Below, piece after piece: positions 1 through 15,000 of a DNA stretch of 64,000 nt. The notes under the pieces were generated by a model, which did no database searches, had not been told where the DNA came from, and saw nothing but the letters and a program-made list of their open reading frames with translations. This stretch comes from Mesostigma viride. Lineage: Eukaryota; Streptophyta; Mesostigmatophyceae; Mesostigmatales; Mesostigmataceae. A program made the translations under genes and the position numbers. The stretch spans positions 7,319,546 through 7,383,545 of the forward strand of contig RPFO01000667.1 of the NCBI GenBank assembly GCA_009746045.1. The letters are read 5' to 3'. The number at the start of each line of letters is the position of its first letter. The stretch's first letter is position 1.

Positions 1-3000
1 GGGTGGTCAAGTACCTGGTGGAGGACAAGGGAGTGAACGTGGACTCCAAGGACTATGTACGTGGTCCTTGCTCAGTGGACGGTCCGCAAACATCTTGCTA
101 CTTCGTTTATTTGCTTGGTTCGACAAGAACTCTGCGAGCTCCCGATATTCCAGGTAACAACCTGCCAGAGCAGCGTCTTGAAACTCAACGTGTAGTCCAG
201 ACATGCAGATTAGGACGTTTCACAGAGCAACATCGCGACGGCCCTTACACGACCAGCAGCGAGGCGAGGCGTAGCTGAAAGCCTGGATTTCCCCGTGCGG
301 GCCATCGAGTAGTTGGTGTCTGTTTGCCTGGATGACTAAGTGAAGGGTGTTTGCATACGTGAAGGGTATTTGCAGAAGTGGCATTAGGCACAGGTTTTTT
401 GTAACCGATTGTTGGAGGCTCGTGATATACTGGCTACCAAGACATATAACAGACTAGTACTTGGAAGTGAACAGGAGATTGTCATCCCTGCGGCCTTTTT
501 TCTGAGCATTGATCCCACCAGCATCCCACACTGATTTGCGTGATAATGGAGTGCGGGGAAACTTTGGGGTGCGAGCTTAGAGGTGCAGTTCCTTACCATG
601 CAGGCAACGTTGGCACATGGTGTGGCGAGCACAGGCGGTGGATATTGTGGCAGTGATTGATATTGCTGACAAGCAGCAGCAGCAGCTTCACTGTCGTAGA
701 GCACCAGTGGTGTTTTTCATTCATGGCGGTGATTGTGGCGATTGCTGGGAGGCAACATGAAGAAACAGTCCAGACCTATGCTACCTCATGTTGAGGGCTG
801 GGATGCCTTGGCACTAACCTGGGGACGCTGCCTTCTCTGGTCGGCAATTCTTTGTACCGCAACAGCTTGGGGACACACCGCTCCACCACGCTGCCTTCCA
901 CGGCCACCTGGAGGTGGTCAAGTACCTGGTTCATGAGAAAGGGGGGGACCTGCACGCTCAGAACAATGTAAGCATAGCATTCATTCTTCATTTGGGATCA
1001 TTGCTGCGCACATGGGGCGTAGGGCTATGACCCTCTTCAGGAGCATTTGTTCGGTAAATCCGGCTATGACATGCTTGATGCTCGTAATTTTTCTTATGGA
1101 TGGCACTGGCTGTGGTATTCTGCCACGTTGCGCACAACAGGGTGGGGACAAACCCCTGCACAAGGCTGCCTACAACGGCCACCTGGAGCTGGTCAAGTAC
1201 CTGGTGGAGGACAAGAGGATGAGCGTAGACACCAAGGGCTGCGTAAGTGCTTAAGCCTAGTTACTGATAGAAATCTGTCTGTTTGTTTATCAGGGCGCTT
1301 AATTCAAGTTTTCTGGCTATTTGGATACCTTAGCATGGGCTTGTGGATGCTACTTGCTGTGTTCTGCATTTTTGAATCTACCCAACAGGTTGGGCTAACT
1401 ATTCTCGACTATGCTGCCGAATGCGGCCACCTGGAGCTGGTCAAGTACCTGGTGGAGGACAAGGGGATGAGCATGGTAACTAAGGACCAGGTACGTGATT
1501 TTGCGTGGCTGGCGAGGGTGATAGCTGTTTGGGCTTGTTGTGATTTGTGCATGCTTTCCCACTTGCCTATTTGACTCTGTGTTCTTTGTTTCTATGTTTA
1601 ATTGTTTCTTGATCTCCTGCTAATGCCTGCTTGCTTCAATGCTTGCTTGTTTTATTGCTTGCTTGTTAGCTAGTTCAGTGGCCATCTGCATGGCTTGCTT
1701 GCATGCCTTCAGCACGTAATGTAAATCCACTCTGTTCTTCATGGCCCCGGCCCCTGTTGTGCCCCTCCTGCCCTCTGACGTGCCATTGCACATGCGGCAC
1801 ACGATTTCTCCTGACTATGTTGCCGATCGATAAACCAGACCTTTGGTAAGACTCCCATCGATAGAGCTGAGGCAGGCTCTCACGCGGATGTGGCGCACTT
1901 CTTGCGCGAGGCCAAGTGGAAGGCGGGGCAGCCAGCGGCGGAACAGGGCAAGCCGATTGCGGTGAGTCCGACCGAGGTGCTAATGGGTGCTCCACCGCAG
2001 CCGCGGCCTTTTCCCACCCAGCAGTGGCCATAACTCGCATAATCATTCTCAAATGTAGTCACATGTTCACATGCTGAAAGGCAGCGGGTACAACTCCCCC
2101 CTAACAATACTGGCACTTTTTCCCTCTGAAGGTGTTCTTGCTGCGGTTTCTGTAATATTCATGTGTTTATATCATACATTTTGATATGCCAGGTACTGAG
2201 TGCACCAATACATATGTGGTGTGCTCTTTTACCTACCTGCCATACCATCTGCTCAGCCATGAGATAACAAATACATGAATGAGAAGATTGCGGCGGAGGC
2301 CAGGATGGCGTGAGATGCCAATCCGTATGCCATACCCGATGGTGTGCTGAGACTGGCATTAGATAGAACCTGCTTATTCTGCGCCTCCTGGTCTGCAAGT
2401 GGTCCCACCCTTTATGGGCCCCTGAGAGATCAGCATGTGTGAGATCACCTACGGCATGTAAATTAGCTATGGCATGAACACCTGCAAATGTATTTTTGCC
2501 ACGATTCTTGCATGTACTTACTCTTTATACAAGGCTTTGTAAGCTCTGGCCAGCTGTTAGCATGGTGGGCTCACACGCACGGCAGTCTTTCAGCATGGGC
2601 CAGAATGGATATATTTGGGGCTGGTGGTAATGTTTGGGGTTGGCACATTGCTGCTTCCTGTGATTTGCAGGCACCTCTTTCAATCCAGGAAGAGCTTTTC
2701 CAGGCCTCTGCAAATGGCGACCTAGAGCGGGTCACGCATCTGGTGGAGGTCAAGGGGGTTGACGCAAGCAGCAAAGACAAGGCAAGCTTACTTTTTAACC
2801 CAGGTGTGGGTTTCCGCGGAAAACACAGTACTGCTTGTTACAAGGTAAAAGCAGAGTCGGCAACATCAACAAAAAAGAAGAAACACCCAAAGTCCTTTTA
2901 CTACTTTCAGAACTTTTAGCCTTTGCACTTGCAATTGCGTGAAAGAGCAGCAAATGTTATCTTGTAGACAAGTATCTGCACACATTACCCGTTGTCGGAC

Positions 3001-6000
3001 ATACTATGCGAAAGCTCGTGCAAAGGAAATGCATCCCTCATCTCCCCTTCTCATTTTCCCTGCTTGCTTGGTCATGCCCTCCGTCTGCACTGTCTGGGGT
3101 CTCTCGCATCCCCATCCTCTGCCATGTTCACAGCTCGGCGACAATGCGCTTCACAGAGCTGCTTACCACGGCCACCTGGAGGTGGTCAAGTACCTGGTGG
3201 AGGAGAGACAGGTCGACTTGGACACAAAAGGCTTCGTAAGTGTTTTGTGCTGAATAAACAAGCTGGGTATGGTAGTATGGGTGGTTATGACTGATTCTTG
3301 ACAAGGCTGCAACATGCTGTGCTTTTTCCAGATTCTAGTTTTGAATACCTTGTGTGAGAACTGCCACATTTGCTTCCGTCGTTTTTATCGCTCTTTCGCG
3401 CCAAACAGGTGGGACGCAATGCGCTCCACTACGCCACCTTCAATGGTCACCTGGGACTTGTCAAGTACCTGGTGGAGGACAACAGGATCAGCGTGGATAC
3501 CAGTGATGCGGTGAGGATACTGCCATATCTAAAAACCTATATACTACTACGTAAACAGTAGCATATCGAAGATCATGAAAGAAGCAAACCTGTTCTGGGC
3601 TTGTTGCATGCTCATGCTTCTCTGGCGATGACTTGTGCACGTTGCTTGCTCCTGCGTGCAATGTCCCCACGCATGTAACACAGTTTGGGGACTACGCGCT
3701 TCACAAGGCGGCTTTCTGCGGACGCCTGGAGGTGGTCAAGTACTTTGTGGAGGACATGGGGATGGACGTGGACACCAAGAGCCAAGTAGGTCTACTAACT
3801 CAGTTAGGAAGCTGCATACAGCGGTTGTGTTTCTTAATGGCTCTCATGAAAAAATATTGTCAGTCAAACAGCAATCATGTTCATGGCTTCATGTTATAGT
3901 AGTTGTACTCTACTATAGTATACTACTATTTGAACAGTTAGCCTCGCCTGGCAGATAGACAGAAACACCTTTGAAAGATGAGCATCCCATGTGCATCGGC
4001 AGATCAAGTTTTATGGAGATATGTGGCCATACGTAACATTGATCTGGGAAGACTGTGTGCATGCTACTAGCGTGTGCTGGACTTAGTGGCCACCGGCACT
4101 GATAAACGCGGTAGACAAGTATAGATGTGGATGGGTCTTGTGCAGGTCCAAGCCCACCACCAGGCTGCACACCAAGGCTTTTTTTGCTTGGGAAAAATTG
4201 GCCAAGTAGCCAGATTTGGCCCAATCGAACACCCATTCCTAGTCGTTAGGGCACAAAAGTAGCAAAAAGCCAGTGGTCTTCAGGTCGACTTGCCAGTCAG
4301 CTGTATAGTCAGTTGGTCGATTGGTTGACTGCGCCAGCGGGGAAGGAGTTGTTGAGGAAGAGGATTGGAGCAGGAGCAGAAGGAAAGGCTGGCAAGGCGT
4401 GGGCTACCTGGATTCCGGTTAGCTACCTTGGCATCATAGGTGCGCCACATTTCTGGTAGGACTATGTGGCTTTGCCAGTCCCCTCTTCCCTGGTTTTTCT
4501 AGCTGTCCATGGCAAGCCGGCCCTGATGCTCCAATTAAATGTAAACCTTATGCTTTACCTTGCCATTAATTGAGCATCGTATCAGAGCGGGAGAACTCCC
4601 CTCAAGTATGCTGAGCAGGGTGACCATCCGGATGTGGTGCACTTCCTGCTCGAGGCAAAACGAAAGGCGGAGCAGCGTGCGGCCGAACAGGGCAAGGCCA
4701 ACACAGTGAGTAGAGTAGGCAGGAACTAATGTCATCATCCGTGTTTGAAAACTAGCTTACTTGGAATTCAGCATCAATTGTGCCAATGCTGGGGCGTTGC
4801 GTACCACAGTGTAATGTTTGCCGCACTGTTTTTTCGTCCCCGTTTAGAATAAGGCTGGCATTGGCGCGATGAGGCCAGCGAACGAGTGTACTTGGTGCAT
4901 CTGAGCCCATCAGCGAGTTGCACTCATTGCAGCTTTAACGGCAAGGGTGTGGAGACTGATGTGTGGGCACGGTTTTAGAGTGGGGGCTGTGGGACGATTT
5001 TTCAAGGAAGCAGTGTACACAAGATAGGTCTTGAGCTGGATGTAACTGCAGGTGCATAACCATGTAGCTACCACTGAGTATAACAAAGTGTTTTGCAATG
5101 CTGTGCAACCAACAGGTTCATTCATGGGGATGCAGGCATCTCTTTCCTACATCCGCAGCTCGCACGCGCACGTACACTAGTTGCCGCTCATGAGCGCTAA
5201 CCCTCAAATCCTTGGAGCTTGGATGCGTGGCTTTCTAATGTCAGAAGGGATGCGTGGCCGAATAGAAGGAACATGAAAACAGGCCAACTGTGTATACAGA
5301 GGGCCCATGAGGTAGCCTGTGGTGATCCAAGCTCCGGGTCGGCACTTGCGACACAGTGCGTACTTGGGCATTGCTTGCTTGAGAATTTCGGGGCTCGCTA
5401 TGCCAACTTGTCAGCCCGAGGGTGTCATGTGTTGGAAGGAAATCCAGGGATCTACATAACACTACTAAAGTTCTCCAAAGCAATCAAAGTCTCCCCCCCA
5501 ACATACATCCCATTCCTGTCCTGGGCAGCGGTGCAGCCCGGCAATGCCATGGCACAGCGCAGACTAGTGGCAGTTTGCGTTGCGGGGGTGTAGCTGCAGG
5601 GGTGGATAGCGCCTGGGGTGGCGACTGGCATCAGGGGCATCTGGATGCATAGGATTTATAGGATGCAAACATACTGCTCGTATGCCTCTAAATGCAATTG
5701 TACTCACATATGTATTGCTAGGAGTACAAAAATCCCTTGTCCTTCATGTCCGCCCCAGGGACCGCATCCCTGTGCCTCTTGCATGGTGGCTGCATCACTA
5801 ATAGGCTTTTCCGTGTTTTTCGCTATTCAATTTTCAAAGCAGGAGAAGCTAGCCCAGGCTGATGGCAATGGGAACCTGGAAGAGGGCAAGGACGCCGTGG
5901 TGGACCAGGGGATGGGCCTGCCAGTCACCGTGGATCATGTAAGTGTCGTTTCCTTTGAGGTGAGAGACCATTAATCTGATCATATTGGCGGTGTTCGTGC

Positions 6001-9000
6001 CGCACTGTACATAGAAGTTGATCATGGCTGGTTGAGGTTGACCAGACCGCACCCGTACCTGTGTGGAGAATCCTGCTTCAGAATGGGACGAAGGAGAGGC
6101 TGAAGGACACCGTGCATGTTGATGCTAAGGGAAGGCGGCCGTCTTTTATGGGGCACAATGAACTTTTACTAATCCTTCCGAACCTTGAGCAAACCAAAGG
6201 GTAGGCGACAAGCTGAAGTTTGGCCTCACTGCTGGGGCTAGGATCTGTTGGGAGGCAGCCGCCAAATGTGCATCAGCGCCAGCGGCCACTGGATCCATGG
6301 CTGGGCGATGAAGTTGAGGCTTCCTAGCCCAGCGTAGATGGCAGATTTACATCTCCCCCCCTATCCCCCCCTGATGATGGTTGTGCCTGCAGTTCGTTCA
6401 GGTGGATAGCTCATGTTAATTTCTTACTTAGGGATGGACGGTCTGGTTGATCTTAAGTCGATCGGTGCAGTTGCAGTATTGCAATAGCGATGCTGTTTGG
6501 CATGCGCAGTACCATCAGCATGGACCGATGAGAGAGATGCTTCCTTTGGTCAAGGGTCTATATACTTCTTTTTCTTTGCATGAGCCTCAACTGCTGTGTT
6601 CCGGTTACCTGTTTCTTCTGTGCGACAGGGAGAGCTGATTCAGGCTGCCACAGTTGGCGACCTGGGCGTGGTCAAGCACTTGCTGGAGGTCAAGGGGCTG
6701 GATGCGAACAGCAAAGAACTGGTAAGCTTTCTCTTCCCCTTGGGGTAACCTCATGCAAGGGCGGGAGGCAGATGAAGGGGGGAACCGGCGATGGCTTGCA
6801 GCACTGGCGAGCTGGTATTGGTGTTTTTGAGACAACCCAGTAGCCCTGGATCCAGCTGCTTGCGTGCGAGGCAAGCGAAGCATATCATGAGAATGCGTAA
6901 GGAAGTTGTAACCGCGCTTGGTCAGGGCATTATTGGGCGATGTCATCATATGATTCAGTGCACACCGTGACCGGTTCATGGCTGCCTCACCGTGGAGTTG
7001 TGCGTGGGCCGGACCCTTCAGCCCTTCTGAGGCTTGAGCCTGATATCAAATATTTTCACCCAGAAATAGCAGCATTCATGACGATATCTTAACTGTGTCT
7101 CGGCAGGATGTTCCTAGTTTGTTTTTACGTTCGCACACACTTGCTTATGCTGCGTTCTGGCTGGCTTTTGTTGGAGCATCCCCTTTCTAATGACATCTAC
7201 GTAACCACTTATCCTGTTTTCAAGACATCCCTAATACATCTCATGCCGGACGCTGTCCGTCAGCGGACTGCAGCTTGCGAGGATGGCCCAATTTCATCTT
7301 ACTCGTTAAGTTTTCCAGGCATTGCTAACATACTCCATGCCTTTAATGCATGCCGACACCCAACTTACCACAGCTTGGCGATACAGCCCTTGATAAGGCA
7401 AAGGGAATCAATCACATAGATGTAGCAGACTTCTTGCGTGAAGCCAAGCGGAAGGCGGGGCAGCGAGCTGCCGGAGAGGCCACGCAGAATGTGGTGAGGC
7501 TGGTCACTCTTGTCACTCGTGCAATGACACATTTGTGGCCTTTATAGCTTAGAAGAACATTAGCTCACTAAGGCTTGTCTGTGGTATTGCTCCCCCCAAG
7601 AGTATACATGCACTAATTTACGCCCTAGTTTTTCCATGCTTGTAATTGCACCATGGTTATCGAGAACAGTTTCTTATGAACCACACCCTATGGTCATCCT
7701 TCTAGAACGAGGCAGTCTGGCCCCTTCAGCAAGGAGTCGCCCTCGCATGGCCTAATCCAATCACTCCCTGCAGCAGTCAGCAGGTAATCAACGTGGCCAC
7801 TGCGGCATTGGCTAGCTTGCAGGCATGCATAAGTGCAGCGCTCACAAGGTAGAACCTCTCCCTGGTCCTTTGCATCAAATCCATTTCCTCTGCCTGAATT
7901 ATAACCACCACTTCCCTGTGTTATTTGCAACCTGCCTGTTCAAAACAGGAGGAGCTGGCTCATGCAGAGGGTAGTCGTGGCCTGGAGGTGGGCAAGGACG
8001 CCGTGGAGGTCAAGGGAGTGGCAATGGGGGCCGGAGATAAGGTACATTTTGCAATGGCAGTAAAATTTTCATTGGCACTAACCACAGCAGCGCAGTCCTG
8101 GCGGCAATCGATATTTTTTACAGCCAAATTCTGTATTGTGCTTCTGACAGTTGTTGGGAGTCACTATAAAGAAACTATGTTCAGAGAACCACAATCGTAT
8201 AACGCAGTGGAAGCCGAACTACACACCTGGATCATAAATTGGCATGGAATACTTAACCTTATGGATGGAGGTTGTCAAGGGCGTGGAGAAAAGGGGGTGG
8301 CCTCGCAGGTATCTTCTGCACGGACCATGTTAGTCCTTGTTTCTTCACCGAGGTGTGTAAGTGTTATCAACGCAGGTCTGCCTCCCCTCCTTCTGCCTAC
8401 ATTCTAAACCCCGCCTCCCTGCGCTCCCTGTGTGACCGGCCCTCGTGAATAGGAGTTGGCCCAGTTGGATGGGGGCGGTGATCTGGAGGAGGCAAGTGGC
8501 GCGGCGAAGGAAAAGCGGGTGCCGAACTCCATGGACCCTGTAAGTCTCCCATACGGTCCACCTGGTGTGGGACCTTATCATAGGGTGAGAGGACGAGAAA
8601 TCCGACAGTGCTGTGATCTGCAGATTTTGCTGTAACTTATGGTTTATAGAGTCCTTGATCCAACCCGTGGCATGGTTGTGTGCTTGATGATCTGTGTTTG
8701 TGGATTGCAATTACCAAAGTTACTTGGAACTTGCAACTCAAGAAAAAGTAAGTAACCGCGGTTAACCGTAAATGTAAAGCACTGTGGAAAGGTTACGTGC
8801 TTGGCTGAGATATAATATGGCTTGTAACTTGGCTTGATAGAGTCTTGGATTGGTGATAGTAGGCCTTGCTAACTTAATGGAAACAAGCTGGATTGCGGCA
8901 TGCCAGGTCAGTCACGTCGCCGGGTTTCTGACTGCAGGTGTTCCAACACCCCGATGCTCTTTTGCCCAGGCTCTCCATCTCATCCACGAACTACCGTCTC

Positions 9001-12000
9001 AAGTGGCGATACCAAGGGTGCCTGCCTAGCCGGGTTTGGATGCTAAGTATCTTGCTGGCACCCAGCATGGCATGGACTGGCGTACAAGGCCCCTCCACAT
9101 AAGCACGTGGGAGCTGGAACCTGCTCCCTTCTGGCTCCATGCCTCCTCATCTGCTTAGTTACTAGCCGCCTGGTTTCCTGTTACCTCCTCCTTTCCTCTG
9201 CCATAATCCAAACGTGGCAAGCGTAGACCTGGATGCAGTGCATCATCAGCCAGGTACTGTAGCTTGCTTGATATTCTAGGTAGTTTGGTAACTTGCTTCC
9301 TTATCTTTTGACTTATGGCGCTCATTTTCTCTGCAATACAGGTACTCCTTCGGGCTGCCACATGTGGCAACCTAGACTGCGTCAAGCACCTGGTGGACAC
9401 CAACAAGGCAGACGTGAACAGCGCCAACAGGGTAGGGGGGGGGTTACCCTCTACACGGGGGGACTCTGAGGGCAGCCTTTTGCTGCCGTGCTCAGTGTGC
9501 TGGCTTCATTGTCACTTTGCCTAGCTGCTTGTAGCCATGGTTACAGTTACTATCCTCATTGTGACGGCGGACAGGGGAATTTTCAGGACAGGAAGAGAAA
9601 GAGCGTGTAGCCAAGGAAACAGACAGGGGCTGGGAAGGCGGGGGGAAGGAGGAGAGGCTGGAGAAGGGGGGTTGGGGGTAAGCGACGGGGACGGGGACAG
9701 TGTACGGAGGCTGAGGGAAGGGTAGGAAAGCAGGCACAGCAAGGGCAGGGCCAGCAGAAGGGGGCCCACTGGCACCGCAGCTGCACTGGTCTTCGTGGTG
9801 ATGGCGTTTGCGTGTTGACAAAGGCATCCTGCATGCGAGCAGATGCGTGCAAAGCGGGCTAAGCAAATCATCAAAACGGTTCATCAAGGCTACCTGTAGT
9901 GAGGCATTACTGGACTTCAGGGAAACCATAGGTTAAAGCTAACCAACTCATCAAATGGTTTACCAGGGCTAATCTCTGTTAGGGCCTTAGTGAGGGTCTA
10001 ATGTCTGTTGGTGTCTTAGTTAACCAGGGATGCTTTCTCTAAGGTCCTTACGGGAAACTTCACTGCCCCCCTTGGCACAACAGGTTGCATAGCTATTTGA
10101 TGATGGCTATGTGCACAGACAAAGGTCCTTAGCCACTTGAATGCTGTGCTTCATGAGGGCTTCTGCCCAATTGGGGAAAGTCACGCATCAAGAGCATGTC
10201 AACACTGTGCTTCCGGGGATGTTTCTGTCTGCTTATACGTTTGCGCCCGGGCCTGTGCTTGCCCCTTCCTGCGATCTATGCTCGACACAGGACGGTTGGA
10301 ATGCACTCCACATTGCTGCGTTCAATGGCCGCCTGGAGCTGGTCAAGTACCTGGTGGAAGACAAGGGGATGGACGTGCAGGCCAAGGAACAGGTAGGCAT
10401 TTGACCTGGCTGGAATTAGCAACTAAGAATCATGCGGAGCATTTGCGGCAGTTGCTAGGTGGGTTTGCTGTTTTTGTGTGCCGTATGGGTTGAATCTGAG
10501 CCTGGCTGAGGTGGGCGCCTTGACATGGAGTCCGGTGTATGCCTCATGCTGTGTTTTGAATCCCGGTTTCGCGTAAATGCAGGCTGGCCAAAATGCACTT
10601 CACCTTGCTGCTGAACAAGCCCACCTGGAGCTGGTCAAGTACCTGGTGGAGGACAGGGGAATGGCCGTGGACACGAAGGACAAGGTAAGGGGTTGGAATT
10701 TTCCCGGGCAGTCGCCTACTGTGCCTGGAGTTTCCTGTTCTGTTCTTGGTGCTAAGACAGTGTATGAAAGAGACAACCAGCGCCGGGCAGATATCTGGGG
10801 AATCCGGACCATAGTAGCTGGAGCCTTGTATGCAGGATTATGACTTGAACAACATGTCCCGTGTTTAGCTTCTGTTAAGCAAGGATTTTTTAATGACCCC
10901 CCTGTTGCAGATGCTTCGGGCAAATAGAAGACGCATACTACTAGTAGAATCACTGTCTGCATTCTTTGTAGTGTTTGCTTGCTTCATTTCCTGATACCTC
11001 AGCGAGGGATGGTGCTCTCATCGTATCCCTTAATCCTATCAACAACCTTTTGTGGTTTGGGAAAGACCAGTTATAAACTTAAACTAGCAGAATAGTGTTC
11101 ATGGTTAGGTACAGTAATGGGTGCGGCAGGCAGCAGCTGATGACAATCGATTAAGCGGATGTGTATGTACTATGCCGACAGAGATGCGGAAGCAAAAAAT
11201 TGTTGGGTCAGTATGTGACACAGCGACTCCTAGCTGAGGCTGTAACTGCGAGAAAGTGTTCGTAACGGGGCTGGTCTGCAAAAGCAGTGATAGGTATTGA
11301 TGTCGTTCATGTAAGCACAGCGGTGACCGGTGCGTTGTAAGTGCTTTGTAGGGTTTAATCCAACCAGCGAGGGCAAGCGTACGGTGTGAGCGCCGGCGAT
11401 GCCGCTGATTGTGGAAGAATGGTTGGTGTGGAGGTCTTCTAACAAAATTGTCCTTCATCCAGGCTAGCATAGATATCGGTAATTAAACAGTCCACACACC
11501 GCCTGCTCTTTTAATAACCATGTTGCACCAGATTCATCGAGCAGCAACTTACAAACAGCTGTATCCATATTGGTGACCATGCAGACCTGAGAAGATTGCT
11601 TCTCACCAAGTGACGTTTGCGTTGCTGCTTCATGTGCTCCATTTGCATCGCTGCTTCAGTTTGTGCAAAAAACGGATGCCTAACCTTGGGTGCCTGTCCT
11701 CTGCTTCGAGCTGTGGATCCATGTCTTGGTTGATTAGTCGGAAAATGTCAGCATGCTGATGCAGCCTATGAGCATGCTGGGTTGGCCCTTGCGCTTTCGC
11801 TGTCAATATTGGTTGGTTGCTGAGCAACAACTTCCAACGTGGCTTCCGGTTGCTCAACGGTTCCCCAAAATGACAAGCAGACCGGTTGGACCGCCCTCCA
11901 CAGCGCCGCTTTGATGGGCCATCTGGGGGTGGTCAAGTACCTGGTGGAAGACAAGAGGATGGATGTCAACACCAAGAATGATGTAGGTTCTGTGGCAGCA

Positions 12001-15000
12001 ATAGTCACGGTGCTGCAAGAATATGAAATCAACTTGTCAAGAATATGATTTTGGAGTCTCTTAGCAACTTATCTCTTGGCAGAATGGCATACCTTGCCTT
12101 TTCCTGACAGAGAATAACACGCTCCCGTGCCTATGCCTTGGTGACTACTGAAGGCAAGCAGGGAGATTTCTTTATCCTTGCCTACACCAACTTGCAATAT
12201 TCCACGTTTGCATGTTGAAAGGTCCGCTCCCATCCCCCTTCCTGCATGCAGTACTGATTTTGCAGCTGATCCCTTCTTGGCAATCACTCGGTGGCTATCA
12301 ACAGCAGTACATACGGAAAGGCACCTTTGAAAGGCACCTTTGAGGTAGCTAAGGGTCACTGTCTCGCAACCAGGTGGACTCCACCATGAAAGCCCTATTC
12401 CCTGTTTGGCTACTAAAAGCCTACTGCAGCGAAGGTTATGCTCCATCGGGCAGGCTGGAGAAGCATGGTGCTTTTGAAAACCTCAAACTGCTTGAGCTCC
12501 GATGAGCTGCTGCTGAGCTTGCCTCAGTGCTGAGCCTAGTGGTGGAATCATCGGCGGCGCAGGATATGGAATATTCCGTTACATCATGACTTGTTGCCAG
12601 CAGGCAGCCAGGGCATGCCAGCGTGCTGGCTGCTGGCACCCTGCTTGATTGGTTCGCAAAATACAGCCAGTCGCTAGATGTCAAACCACTCTCCATGCGC
12701 GTGTGCAAGTGCTTTGGTAGGCTTTTTACCTTGCCGGGAGGTCAGCCCTTAATCATCAGCTGATTGGTCGGTGCTTGATCTGCTTGTGGGACAACTACTT
12801 GGGAGTCATATTGTGTGGTACCCCCCATGTACAGTGACTGGATTCTACCAACCCCCGTTTTTTCTAGTTTCTCAAGACAATCACTCATGCCCATGAAAAT
12901 GTGCTCGTTGCACTGGTGCCATGAATCCTGTATCGTGCCGTTGATGACCAACCATAGCGAGGGAAGACTCCACTGGACTATGCCGAGAAGCACGTGGGCG
13001 TGGCGCGCTTCTTGCGTGAGGCATCAAGCAAAGGGAAGGGAAGCGAACGGAAGGCAGAGCGTGAAGCCCTGAAGCAGGGCAACAATAAGGCAGAGCCACA
13101 AGCTGCCGAGCAGGACATATGGAGGGCTCAGCAGCAAGCGGTGGAAGAGGAAAAAGGGGACGTGGTGAGGAATCATTCTGAGGTGCAAGCATTTTGGCAT
13201 TTTTCCCGTCCATAACGGCTGGGAGCACACATCCTTTCAGAGATGTAGCCAGATCTTGTCCCAGAGTTATTTGTCAGTACCTGTTGTTCGCTCTCTGGAG
13301 TCCCAGCAAGAAAACTGGAAGGCTTGGGTGTAAGAGATTGATGGCTGTATGATGCGCCGGTGTGAATGCTTGCTTGGCAGGAATGCACGGGTCACCATAT
13401 ATTTTCTTGTTTTCGGAACTTAGGGGAATGCTGGCAGATAATGTGAATCTGCTGCACCTTCTGGGGCATGCAGTGTTCTCTTTACTGCACACGTTTTACA
13501 GGATGTTACTGTGATCCTCCTCCTGTGAAAACCGCTGCTGATAATTGCTGTGAGATGCTGCTTTATCATGCACAGCAGGGGGAGCTCTTCCAGGCTGCGA
13601 GAATGGGTGACCTGGAGCGGGTGAAGCACCTGGTGGAGGTCAAGGGGGTGGACGTGAGCAGCAAGGATGAGGTAGGCTATCATGTGGGTAGAAGAGTGCG
13701 GGAGCACCGTCCTTAATTTCCATCTTGAGGTGCCGATGGTATGAACCATCCCCATTTCGCATCATGCACTATATCTTAGCGATATGTTAGATGTTGCCAT
13801 TATGTATTTTTCGCAACATGCACTACGTATTGATTTTTGTTATACTGATATGTTTGTTGCTAGATATTGCCATTAGGGCTGCACTATATGTGATAACTCC
13901 CCTTGGTGCGGCCCCTGGTGGTGGCCCCTTTCGCGCAAAACAACATACTGCGTGGAGAATTACTCAATAAATCAACAGTAGCTTGCATATAGAAAGCGGT
14001 CTTTCTGCTTAGCTGTAACCCACAAGCCATTTTTCTCCTTCCGTGACAGGTTAACTTTCTAGGGAACGCCCCATTGTTTCGTTGCATGCTCTCACCTCCC
14101 CCGAACATGAAGCTGCTCCTCATACGCAGTGGTACTCTTCGAGTGTGCTTCTTCCCATTTGTGCGCCAGCTTGGCAACACGGCGCTCCACGAGGCCGCCT
14201 CCAACGGCCGCTTGACCGTGGTCCAATACCTGCTTGAACGCCGGAGACTGGGCGTGGGCAGCAAAGTTTGCGTAAGTTCTTTCATGCATTTACATGCCTT
14301 GAACGCTGCATGTACCGCATTCCGAGTCTGCATCTATGTTAATTGTGCTGGTCTGCCTGGGAGGCTGCCTGAACAGTGATGGTTTGGTGGCATGTGTCGG
14401 AGCCGTTCATCCGTTGAGTACCTGATAAACCTCCCTGTTTGTTCAAAAACCTTGACGAGGTTTTGAAAATGCTGCTGCTGCGATCTATATTGCTTTTGAT
14501 GCAAGACAGGGTGGGCACAACGCGCTGCACGCAGCTGCTTCCGATGGTCAGCTGGAGTTGATCAAGTACCTGGTGGAAACCAAGGGCATGAGCGTGGGTG
14601 CCCAGACGGAGGTACGTAACCTAGTTTGGCACCACATCAACATAGCAAGAAATCTGCATGTATGAAAGTCATGGAAGCATCACTATGTATATTAACAGAT
14701 TATATGGTATTTTGACAACTATTCCTGTTGGCTGTCGCTGCCTGCCGCCGTTGTCGCATCCATGCAAAACAGGCAGGGCAAAACGCTCTCCATCTTGCGG
14801 CTTACCACGGGCGCTTGCAGCTGGTCAAGTACCTGGTGGAGGACAAGCAGATGAGCCTGGACACCCAAGACAAGGTAAGCATGGGATGGGCATGGGACTT
14901 CAGTTATATCACGACGGCAAATATGGCTTACTAGTGATGAAGACCAGAAAACGTTAATTGTGACCCTGCCAAAGCACGGATTACTGCAGAGTTATTGCAT

